Positions 5,811 to 11,542 of a stretch of 11,542 bases of DNA are shown piece after piece. A model generated the notes under the pieces. That model did no database searches and had not been told where the DNA came from. It saw nothing but the letters and a program-made list of their open reading frames with translations. Position 1 is the first letter of the stretch. Each line of letters begins with the position of its first letter. The DNA comes from an uncultured Streptococcus sp. GTDB lineage: Bacteria > Bacillota > Bacilli > Lactobacillales > Streptococcaceae. The stretch is taken from positions 1 to 11,542 of the forward strand of contig CAKPVT010000045.1 in NCBI GenBank assembly GCA_934196125.1, written 5' to 3'. Both the position numbers and the translations under genes were made by a program.

Positions 5811-8800
5811 TTAAAGAATCTCTTTGGTATTAGGATATTTTTCCAAAAAAGTATCATTAAATTTTAAATCTGAACGCCCTCCAAACATTATTGATGTGAA
5901 ATTATTAGCTGGATCTTTTGTAAAATGACTTGCCAATTTCCTTAAATCTTTATCTGGAATAAAATCGTTAATTGCTCCAAAATCTTTGTTTTTATCTCTA
6001 TATACAACAACTACCCCACCTTTAATTTCCGTGTTTGGAAAGACATCTTTCGAATCTGAAGTATAATAAATAACATTCAAATGACTATCTGATAACATTT
6101 TTTCATTCCATTCTTTAGAGGTTAGACCTGTATTGAATAAAAATCTAGCCGGTGAGATTAAAATATATTTATCAGATATTTCTTTGGCTATATCATAGAA
6201 GAATGGATAGATAGCACCTTGTCTATTATTCACACTCGTTGAGTCCTGATACGGAGGGTTTCCGATTACGACGTCAAATTTCACTTGGTTGAATGCCTCC
6301 TCTACTTTTTGTTTACCTTCTTCAATATCATTTTTAAGGGTATCTGTAAGGTCTTCGATGTATTTTACGTTAGTTTTATAATCACGATATCCTGTTAGTG
6401 TGCGTTCGGTAATTGTTTTTGCCATTGGTGTTTTAGCAACAGCGTAAACATTATTAGCTAAGATATCTTGATAGACTTTATCTGCTTCAAAGTGATTATC
6501 ATCATTTGCCACGACTTTTTGATAGTACAAGCTAATAGCTGCATGGAGCGGATAGAGTCCTGTTTTTGAGTTAATATCTAAGATTTTAGTTTCTGTATGA
6601 TAAATCTCACTTGTGATATCTTTTTCTACCCAATGAAGGTTAGAAGTAGCTCCGTTGGTTGTTGATGTGAAATCATCATAGAAATTAAGTCCACCAACAC
6701 TTTTTGCTGTTTGCATATTAACCACGCGCCATGGTGTCAAAACTGTTTCTTTATCTGGATTTTTAAATGAACCAAACAACTCAGCAATTCTTTCAGCACG
6801 TTCGATAAAGTCCAACGAATCAAAAGATTTAGCACGCTGACGAATGATACGTCCTGCCTCGATAAAGACTTCAGCATCGTAGTACTTAGTGATTTCACTA
6901 AACATACCTTTAGTGAAACCTTTTGGCATGAATTCTTTCCAAGATTCATCATCGACTTTGTTAATAAAGTCTTTAATGGTGATATCCTTATCAAAATCAA
7001 CTTTCATTCCGTAAATCATCATTGGAATACGGATTGACACCCCACGAAGGATAGAAATCAGTTTTTGTCTATCTTTTTTAGCTTCTTTAATCTTTTCAAT
7101 AAGCGCTTTTTCTTCTTCGTTACGTTTGCGAGCTGGTTTTTTCTTAGCTTTTTCACCTGCTTCATACTCTTCATCAGTCAAGCCGTTTTCATTAATAGTG
7201 ACAGTATTTTGAACTTTTTGTTTTTGTGTTTTTCCAACGATAGCATTCAATTTATTAAACATGCTAGCATCTTCAGCAGTTAAAGTTAGTAGATTATCAT
7301 TATACAAACTATCATCTTCAAAACCTGAACGTACTGCTTTTTCGGCATAAACCTTTTTAAGCTGTGTCAGCATGCTATCAACGTTGTAATCTTTCATGCC
7401 TGTTTCCGAACTTCCAAGAATTGGCAAAAAGTTCAGAAGATTAGTCATGGCTTGCTTTTGGTCCGAAGTATTTTTCTTACCAACACCTGTATTGATTTGA
7501 GCACTTTCTGCCATAACTGTCAAAGCACGGTCTGGCGCAAAGTCAAAGATATAACAACGCTCTTTTTTACCTAATTTCTCATGTGAATAAGGTGTTTGGG
7601 CACGGAAAGCTGCTTGAAGATAATTCATAGCGCTATTAGTATTAGACAAGAACATAACCGCTGTCCATTGAGGGACGTTAACACCTGTTGTTAATTTACG
7701 AACAGTTAGTGTAATAGTTTTAGTTGCTGTCGGGTCATCTGTGATAGCATTTCTAACTTTTTCAATGTCAGCTTCGTTTGTCTCACCGTTATCCGTAGTG
7801 CTTCCTCGAACGACATTGACAATCTTATACTCTTTACCAAAGATAGGATGTTCTTTCAGCAACTCTTCAAAAGCATTGGCTTCTTTGATACCTGGCATAA
7901 TCCAGAGTGTGTGGCGAAGCTCATTGCGATATGTAGGGGTTGAAAATGGATAGTTTGCTTTGCTGTCTTTATTTGTAATGTTATCTAGAAACGCATTGAC
8001 TTCTTTTTTATAGACGAGCTGCTCATTTTCATCTGTTCTGAAGAACTCTCTAAAGTTAAAGGATTTGCTTTCATCCATAAACTTCGCTTTATTCATCATT
8101 TCAAAAGTATACATAAGCACTTTTGGCAAAGAATCATATGGATTTGGTTGGTCAGGGTGTTCGTATTTCCATTTTGTCTTAGCCTGTTGTTCCATGGTAT
8201 AGTCCCATGTATACACTTGATCTTCATCAAATTGATCTAGTAGATTAAACGGAGTACCAGAAAGCTCTAGGACTTTAGTATTTTCCTTAATAAGCTGCTT
8301 AAGGACAATATCGCTAAGTTCTGTTTGCGTACCTTCATGGGCTTCATCGATAATAATCAAGTCCCAATTTACATCTGCAAAATCCTTTAGATTTGTTTCA
8401 CCGTTATTATAACGTAGCAACTGAATCGAAGCAAAGTAGATAAATGGTTTGTCACCTTTTTTCAAAGAAGTGATGTAAGCACCTTTGTTAACAGAACCAT
8501 ACTCATATCCTGCTTCGTCCATTTTTAATTTACGATAATCCTCAAACCAAGAATCTGATACAACAGGACGGTGTGTCATGATAAGTACTTTTTGGAACTG
8601 TTCTTCCTTAATCAATTGTAAAGAAGTCATTGTTTTACCAAAACGCATTTTGGCATTCCAAAGCATTTTATCTTTCTTTTCAAAGACTTTTTGTGTTTTA
8701 GCAACGGCTTCTTTTTGTTCAGGACGAAGTTCAATTTTGGTTTCAGCTTCTGGTGTTTCTTCGACAATATTTTGAAGGTATTCACGTCCTTCTTTTACTG

Positions 8801-9251
8801 CTTTAATAGCTGCTTTTGCAGTTTCTAAATCCGTTTCAAACCATTCGTTTCCTTCAAGATATTTAGAATGATTAATTCCAGAACGTGTTAAAACCCTATG
8901 AACATCTTTATCATGGAACCAAGTTTGAGTTGATTTCTTGTAAGCAAGTTCTACCCACCCAAGTGTATAAGGAAGACCAGAAGTTGTCATATACTGCTTA
9001 ATACGCTTTGGAGCCGCTTCTCGTAAAAAGTCACTATTCGGTGACCAGTCTGCCTCTAAGTCATCTTCTAAAATAGAACCTTCTCCGATTTTTTGGCTAC
9101 CGTCGTAGGCATTAAACAGTTCATTTTCATTTTTTACGGTTTGGATATAAATGAATTTACGTTCTGCAGTACTATACATTTCTAGAGCGCGTGGTTCTAA
9201 GAATTGACCAATATCTTCTCGCTTAACATCAGGGTCAATATACTTAGTCAC
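5811..9251 (-). CDS. SF2 helicase-methyltransferase R-M protein, truncated by a nonsense codon
   Basis: This is the large subunit of a restriction-modification system, 1146 residues here and 1350 before truncation. Residues ~30-155 look like a GIY-YIG/T5orf172-type nuclease (FIYIQT, QKIGEG, then DVHRVL and EWFETDLETAKAAI), though its catalytic residues are uncertain. Residues ~170-590 are an SF2 helicase: NAKMRFGKT (Walker A, 199-207), IIIDEAH (299-305), SGTPF (331-335), TTGVNVPQW (521-529) and YLQAAFRAQ (544-552). A Lys/Glu-rich linker follows (~690-730). Residues ~835-1146 are an Eco57I-like N6-adenine methylase: TPWRVVNM (motif X), KILDINSKTG (motif I, lacking the usual DPACGSG form) and VVIGNPPY (motif IV, 994-1001). 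The GTG start is 3 bp after the preceding stop and has no SD, so translation is probably coupled. Activity of the truncated form is doubtful. Confidence 0.85.
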   Translation of the reverse strand: MTKYIDPDVKREDIGQFLEPRALEMYSTAERKFIYIQTVKNENELFNAYDGSQKIGEGSILEDDLEADWSPNSDFLREAAPKRIKQYMTTSGLPYTLGWVELAYKKSTQTWFHDKDVHRVLTRSGINHSKYLEGNEWFETDLETAKAAIKAVKEGREYLQNIVEETPEAETKIELRPEQKEAVAKTQKVFEKKDKMLWNAKMRFGKTMTSLQLIKEEQFQKVLIMTHRPVVSDSWFEDYRKLKMDEAGYEYGSVNKGAYITSLKKGDKPFIYFASIQLLRYNNGETNLKDFADVNWDLIIIDEAHEGTQTELSDIVLKQLIKENTKVLELSGTPFNLLDQFDEDQVYTWDYTMEQQAKTKWKYEHPDQPNPYDSLPKVLMYTFEMMNKAKFMDESKSFNFREFFRTDENEQLVYKKEVNAFLDNITNKDSKANYPFSTPTYRNELRHTLWIMPGIKEANAFEELLKEHPIFGKEYKIVNVVRGSTTDNGETNEADIEKVRNAITDDPTATKTITLTVRKLTTGVNVPQWTAVMFLSNTNSAMNYLQAAFRAQTPYSHEKLGKKERCYIFDFAPDRALTVMAESAQINTGVGKKNTSDQKQAMTNLLNFLPILGSSETGMKDYNVDSMLTQLKKVYAEKAVRSGFEDDSLYNDNLLTLTAEDASMFNKLNAIVGKTQKQKVQNTVTINENGLTDEEYEAGEKAKKKPARKRNEEEKALIEKIKEAKKDRQKLISILRGVSIRIPMMIYGMKVDFDKDITIKDFINKVDDESWKEFMPKGFTKGMFSEITKYYDAEVFIEAGRIIRQRAKSFDSLDFIERAERIAELFGSFKNPDKETVLTPWRVVNMQTAKSVGGLNFYDDFTSTTNGATSNLHWVEKDITSEIYHTETKILDINSKTGLYPLHAAISLYYQKVVANDDNHFEADKVYQDILANNVYAVAKTPMAKTITERTLTGYRDYKTNVKYIEDLTDTLKNDIEEGKQKVEEAFNQVKFDVVIGNPPYQDSTSVNNRQGAIYPFFYDIAKEISDKYILISPARFLFNTGLTSKEWNEKMLSDSHLNVIYYTSDSKDVFPNTEIKGGVVVVYRDKNKDFGAINDFIPDKDLRKLASHFTKDPANNFTSIMFGGRSDLKFNDTFLEKYPNTKEIL

Positions 9252-9254
9252 AAA

Positions 9255-9626
9255 CTAAACTAAAATGTAAAAGATATTCTGTAAAGAATCTAATGCATTT
9301 TCTTTCGTCGCCTCTTTAGGATTGATATTATGTGCAGAATCATTCCCAAGCTGTTTTATTTTATAAAAATAATCAACAACATTGTCATGGTCAATATATC
9401 TTCTGACATTTCTCAATACACCGTTGAAGTTAGTTTTTTCCGGAATATCTATATATTCTCGGTCAGCAATTAACCACGCTGTGTTTTCAGCGATTTTTCT
9501 AATCTTAAACAAAGTAGTTTCATAATCTTTCTGAGTATAACTCTTCTCAGCCATATTAGCAGTTGTAAAAAGTTCTGCAGTATCCAAATCAATCATTAAA
9601 AACTCAAAATTTGATTCCACATTCAT
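9255..9626 (-). CDS. DUF4145-like small R-M accessory protein
   Basis: This 123-residue soluble protein is almost all helical. Its layout is that of DUF4145: an early YETTLFKIRKIAENTAWLI helix, a middle VLRNVRRYI segment, and the diagnostic IKQLGNDSAHN near residues 90-100 (GNxAaH motif). DUF4145 segments are often fused to type I HsdR-type restriction subunits (family knowledge). Here it stands alone between a methyltransferase-like subunit (4 bp before) and the helicase-methyltransferase (3 bp after), which suggests it is a structural part of the same complex. The ATG has AGGAG 9 nt upstream, inside the end of the preceding gene. The frame is intact. Its biochemical role is unknown. Confidence 0.75.
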   Translation of the reverse strand: MNVESNFEFLMIDLDTAELFTTANMAEKSYTQKDYETTLFKIRKIAENTAWLIADREYIDIPEKTNFNGVLRNVRRYIDHDNVVDYFYKIKQLGNDSAHNINPKEATKENALDSLQNIFYILV

Positions 9627-9630
9627 AAAC

Positions 9631-10308
9631 CTAATCTCCTAACATATAAACTTTCTGGATGTTTATTTCTTTAATCTCTTCTTTAGATTCATCATCTTCG
9701 TCATCAAAATCAAACAAACTCAGTTGTCCTTCGACAACTCCACTATCATGTTCAAATTTTTCACCAAATAACTCAGCAAATGCAAATGGAATTTTTCTCA
9801 CCGTACTCGGGTGTCCTTTAACAATTTGCCATTCATTAAACATTATTGGTTCACCCGTTATAGGGTGTTTTTTAGCGAGAGTATTACCTCTAATAATATT
9901 TTTATGAATTAAATAGTGTGCCGATTGATAAACGTCACTTCTGCTGTTTAACCTTGTTCCAAAGTATCTTTCGTACCAATCAAGATAATATAAAAACATT
10001 CTTGACCGAGCTACTTCTAAATTATCTTCTAAAAACTCAATCCCATAGATTGACGATAAAGCAATCAAAGATTTCGTTTTCCAATTTCGCTCGTTGTATT
10101 GGTCAATAACAGCTTGTAATTTTCTTTCTAATATTGCAAGCAGGAAATTACCGTCGCCTGCTGCAGGTTCTAAAAAAGTTACCGAAACATTTTCACAAGC
10201 TTCTTTCACTCCAGGTGTATCCAACATTTTTTGTACCATCCACGCTGGAGTGAACACTTCACCGTGCTTTTGCACCCTATGTTTTGACTTTATTAATTTC
10301 TCTTCCAA
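9631..10308 (-). CDS. Adenine-methyltransferase-like subunit without catalytic motif
   Basis: This protein of about 225 residues is the first gene of the R-M operon. It has N6-adenine methylase motif X (GEVFTPAWMVQKMLD), a canonical SAM-binding motif I (FLEPAAGDGNFL), a motif II-like IYGIEFLEDNLEVARSRM, and NIIRGNTL in the motif III area. The [DNS]PPY motif IV expected next is absent; the frame ends in an acidic tail (DFDDEDDESKEE) instead. The large subunit downstream has NPPY, so the two may complement each other. I place the start at the TTG at 10308, which has a perfect AGGAGG 5 nt upstream. A TTG at 10359 would add 17 residues but has no SD and lies upstream of the -10 at 10340-10345, so it would not be in that mRNA. 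Confidence 0.82.
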   Translation of the reverse strand: MEEKLIKSKHRVQKHGEVFTPAWMVQKMLDTPGVKEACENVSVTFLEPAAGDGNFLLAILERKLQAVIDQYNERNWKTKSLIALSSIYGIEFLEDNLEVARSRMFLYYLDWYERYFGTRLNSRSDVYQSAHYLIHKNIIRGNTLAKKHPITGEPIMFNEWQIVKGHPSTVRKIPFAFAELFGEKFEHDSGVVEGQLSLFDFDDEDDESKEEIKEINIQKVYMLGD

Positions 10309-10310
10309 AA

Positions 10311-10345
10311 CTTCCTCCTGAAAACGTTTCGTTACCTCTATTATA
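10311..10345 (-). promoter_or_regulatory. R-M operon promoter and start-deciding SD
   Basis: On the - strand TGA-TATAAT (10340-10348) is an extended -10; no good -35 is seen at 17 bp. Transcription should begin near 10333. AGGAGGAAG (10311-10319) then positions the ribosome on the TTG at 10308. Confidence 0.6.
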
Positions 10346-10383
10346 TCATTTAAATTCAAAAAAATAATATCTTGGTGCAGTAA

Positions 10384-11043
10384 AAAAAACTTATCCAGCG
10401 CTTTATTAGCACTTTTGATAAATCTAATATCTATGATTTATTATATTTTACAACGTTTTGGTTCTTTTTCATGACGGGGGTTCGTATAAGTGAGTTACAA
10501 GCGATTGAGTGGGCGAAAATTGATTTTGATAGCGGAACAGTATTAATAGATTGTTCTATGTATTATAAAAATCAAAAAGAATAGTACATTACAGATACAA
10601 AATCTACCTCAGGTATTAGATTATTATATCTTGATGACGATACTTTAAAATATTTGAAAGATTGGAAACAAATACAATCTCAAATAGGAAAATGTCGGTT
10701 TGTATTTTCTATTGCAGATTACCCACTTGTAAAGTCAACACTAAAACGTGTACTACAATCTCATAGCGAATTTGTAGGTATAAAGGCTATTCGGATTCAT
10801 GATTTAAGGCACTCTCATGCTAGTTTTATGTTATCGCTTGGTATGAATGATTTAGAAATGCAGAATCGTTTAGGACATGCTGACATTAAAACAACACTTG
10901 GTACGTATTCTCATCTACGACCTAATGCAATGAAAGATATTGCTAGTCGTATGACAGATCAAATAGTCGTTGCTGAAAATAATATTAGACAGAGTACGTT
11001 TAAAGGCAACCAACATACTATCAATTTGGATAGTAAAATTTGA
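10384..11043 (+). pseudogene. Tyrosine integrase, 5'-truncated and with an internal stop
   Basis: The frame encodes only the catalytic domain of a phage/ICE tyrosine recombinase. It starts KKLIQRFISTFDKSNIYDLL, has the first catalytic Arg in MTGVRISELQAIEW, the beta-hairpin Lys in TDTKSTSGIR, HDLRHSHASF (His and Arg), RLGHADIKTT (His) and the Tyr in GTYSHLRP. All catalytic residues are thus present, but a TAG at 10582-10584 interrupts the frame between the first Arg and the Lys. The N-terminal arm-binding and core-binding domains (about 170 residues in relatives of ~380) are missing. The break at about 10384 is only ~20-40 bp from the R-M promoter on the opposite strand, so the arrival of the R-M module may have destroyed it. 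The portion from 10654 on is open but should not be a functional protein. Confidence 0.85.
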
Positions 11044-11068
11044 CAATTACCTCAAATTATGTGATAAT
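11040..11068 (+). promoter_or_regulatory. Promoter of the antisense RNA of the Fst locus
   Basis: A perfect TTGACA (11040-11045) and GATAAT (11063-11068) are 17 bp apart. The -35 overlaps the stop codon of the integrase remnant. Transcription should start near 11075. Confidence 0.75.
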
Positions 11069-11079
11069 AATCATGCAAG

Positions 11080-11105
11080 AACTGTAACGAAGTCTTGGCA
11101 AAAAC
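11080..11105. repeat. Direct repeat of the Fst locus, antitoxin copy
   Basis: AACTGTAACGAAG followed by a short variable part and GCAAAAAC; the same blocks recur at 11263-11287. It serves as the trans-pairing region of the antisense RNA. Confidence 0.75.
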
Positions 11106-11106
11106 A

Positions 11107-11136
11107 AAAATACCAGAGCTCCACCTCTGGTATTTT
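11107..11136. terminator. Shared two-way terminator of the Fst locus
   Basis: AAAATACCAGAG and CTCTGGTATTTT form a perfect 12-bp stem with a 6-nt loop, T-tailed on both strands. It ends both the toxin mRNA (leftward) and the antitoxin RNA (rightward) and gives them complementary 3' ends. Confidence 0.85.
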
Positions 11137-11169
11137 CTTTTGTCTGATATGCAAGTTATCAAACTCAGG

Positions 11170-11283
11170 TTATTTATCTTTGTCGCCTTTTTCTAGCCAC
11201 TTTCTGACTATCCACTCAGAAATGACATTACCTATAATTGTGATAAGTAAAGGTGCTAGAATAACTGTAACGAAGATTAGCAA
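11170..11283 (-). CDS. Fst-like type I toxin, small membrane peptide
   Basis: This 37-residue peptide starts MLIFVTVILAPLLITIIGN, continues VISEWIVRKWLEKGDKDK, and has one membrane span followed by a charged tail. The APxxxxxxG core in the span, the W-x-x-x-x-W pair and the Lys/Asp tail match the Fst/Ldr-type toxin family, whose members insert in the cell membrane and harm the cell. The start is a TTG with GGAGG 7 nt upstream; a GTG at 11289-11291 reads into TAA within five codons and is excluded. The mRNA (about 215 nt, 11324 to 11107) has an SD-sequestering hairpin and a repeat complementary to the antisense RNA over the start region. The locus lies beside an integrase remnant, where it could stabilise mobile DNA. 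Confidence 0.8.
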   Translation of the reverse strand: MLIFVTVILAPLLITIIGNVISEWIVRKWLEKGDKDK

Positions 11284-11287
11284 AAAC
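11263..11287. repeat. Direct repeat of the Fst locus, toxin copy
   Basis: It shares AACTGTAACGAAG and GCAAAAAC with 11080-11105, with five bases differing or shifted between the two blocks. It spans the first codons of the toxin and the bases up to the SD, so pairing with the antisense RNA would block translation initiation. Confidence 0.75.
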
Positions 11288-11291
11288 TCAC

Positions 11292-11316
11292 CTCCAAACT
11301 AAGTTCGTTAGTGGAG
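11292..11316 (-). promoter_or_regulatory. SD-sequestering leader hairpin of the toxin mRNA
   Basis: In the - strand RNA CTCC-ACTAA (11308-11316) pairs with TTAGT and GGAG (11292-11302) around a 5-nt loop, with a 2-nt bulge. GGAG is the toxin SD. pAD1 fst mRNA has a comparable 5' stem-loop that limits translation. Confidence 0.65.
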
Positions 11317-11330
11317 TTGCGACAAGCGTT

Positions 11331-11358
11331 ATTATACCATAACATTTAACTATTTACA
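11331..11358 (-). promoter_or_regulatory. Promoter of the Fst-like toxin mRNA
   Basis: On the - strand TGG-TATAAT (11331-11339) is a consensus extended -10, with a weak TGTAAA at 11353-11358 as -35 (16-bp spacing). Transcription would start near 11324, about 40 nt before the toxin start. Confidence 0.7.
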
Positions 11359-11360
11359 CT

Positions 11361-11405
11361 CCTTTTTGAAGTTTAACTAGCGTAGTCTGTTGAATTTCAA
11401 AAAGG
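11361..11405. repeat. 10-bp inverted repeat
   Basis: CCTTTTTGAA (11361-11370) and TTCAAAAAGG (11396-11405) are perfect arms separated by 25 bp. No gene is adjacent on the right. It may be a protein-binding or recombination site; nothing in the sequence decides. Confidence 0.4.
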
Positions 11406-11484
11406 GGTTCTCAACGTAGTTGATAAAAAATAATCTGTTTTTGTTGTCAAATTGTTGTTAGAACCAAATAAACATACTAAGATT

Positions 11485-11530
11485 AGTAGTGAGGAAATCT
11501 CCGACGGGAGAAAGTACTCACTACTTTTTC
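11485..11530 (+). terminator. Nested hairpin with T tail
   Basis: Outer arms AGTAGTGAG/CTCACTACT (11485-11493, 11517-11525) enclose inner arms TCTCC/GGAGA (11498-11502, 11507-11511). Four more T follow on the + strand and none on the - strand, so it acts, if at all, on a rightward transcript. No + strand gene was found just upstream in this window. Confidence 0.55.
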
Positions 11531-11542
11531 TTTATGGTAAAG

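Larger units (their letters stand above)
11075..11138 (+). ncRNA. RNA II-like antitoxin of the Fst/par type
   Basis: The predicted transcript of about 64 nt starts after the promoter at 11040-11068 and ends in the shared terminator at 11107-11136. It carries one copy of the direct repeat (11080-11105). The toxin mRNA carries the complement of this repeat at its own translation start, as well as the complementary terminator. This is the arrangement of pAD1-type par loci, where RNA II (about 65 nt) pairs with the toxin mRNA at the repeats and blocks translation. Ends are inferred from promoter and terminator only. Confidence 0.7.

Noticed and set aside
5801..5816. Programmed frameshift or slippage at the A-rich run beside the in-frame TAA
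   Set aside because: Both sides of the stop are already in the same frame, so a one-base slip would break rather than restore reading; a plain nonsense change explains it.
5199..10308. Calling the operon type I, type ISP or BREX
   Set aside because: There is no HsdS, no Mrr-type N-terminus was recognised, and no BrxA/B/C/L or PglZ genes are present; only the helicase and methylase parts are shared.
10359..10359. Upstream TTG as the start of the first R-M gene
   Set aside because: It has no SD and lies upstream of the extended -10 at 10340-10345; the TTG at 10308 has a perfect AGGAGG at good spacing.
11289..11291. GTG as the start of the Fst-like toxin
   Set aside because: That frame reaches TAA after four codons; only the TTG at 11283 is in frame with the membrane peptide.
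10970..11302. 110-codon + strand frame across the Fst locus
   Set aside because: It overlaps the integrase end, both Fst promoters, the repeats and the terminator; its product has no coherent character.

Overview
The window looks like an accessory region of a low-GC Firmicute chromosome, most likely a Streptococcus. The signs are strong AT bias, many extended -10 promoters (TGnTATAAT), a relic of an IS256-type transposase whose first residues match the streptococcal IS1191-like kind, an Fst-type toxin locus, and a large R-M locus of the Eco57I/helicase type. Species cannot be fixed from this sequence alone. No rRNA, tRNA or CRISPR array was seen.

Layout. Left (1-983): a phage/ICE-type regulatory pair on the + strand, an XRE repressor followed by an ImmA-like metallopeptidase. 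992-1484: a pRiA4b ORF-3 family gene on the - strand with its own promoter and terminator. 1485-3240: a patchwork on the - strand. It holds a glycine-zipper small protein, a six-helix membrane protein that could be its immunity partner, a frameshifted small ORF, a terminator, and two diverged copies of a promoter-plus-hairpin repeat. 3243-3442: the 5' stub of an IS256-family element. 3539-4859: an APC-family permease on the - strand, ending in a two-way terminator and apparently read from a leaderless promoter.

4877-10345: a restriction-modification operon on the - strand. Its order of transcription is a truncated adenine-methyltransferase-like subunit, a DUF4145-like small protein, a GIY-YIG-like/SF2 helicase/methyltransferase giant, and a small unknown protein. 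The canonical SAM-binding motif sits in the first subunit. The NPPY catalytic motif sits in the giant, whose own motif I is unusual. The giant has an in-frame TAA that cuts off its last ~200 codons, and the last small gene has a frameshift, so this copy looks decayed.

10384-11043: the C-terminal part of a tyrosine integrase with an in-frame TAG. Its broken 5' end abuts the R-M promoter. 11040-11358: a compact Fst/par type I toxin-antitoxin locus with a 37-residue membrane toxin, an SD-sequestering leader hairpin, a convergent ~64-nt antisense RNA, paired direct repeats and a shared two-way terminator. 11361-11542: non-coding, with an inverted repeat and a strong terminator-like hairpin.

The picture is a recombination hot spot where defence (R-M), addiction (Fst), competition-like (glycine zipper plus membrane partner) and mobile-element remnants have accumulated and partly decayed around one ordinary-looking permease gene.
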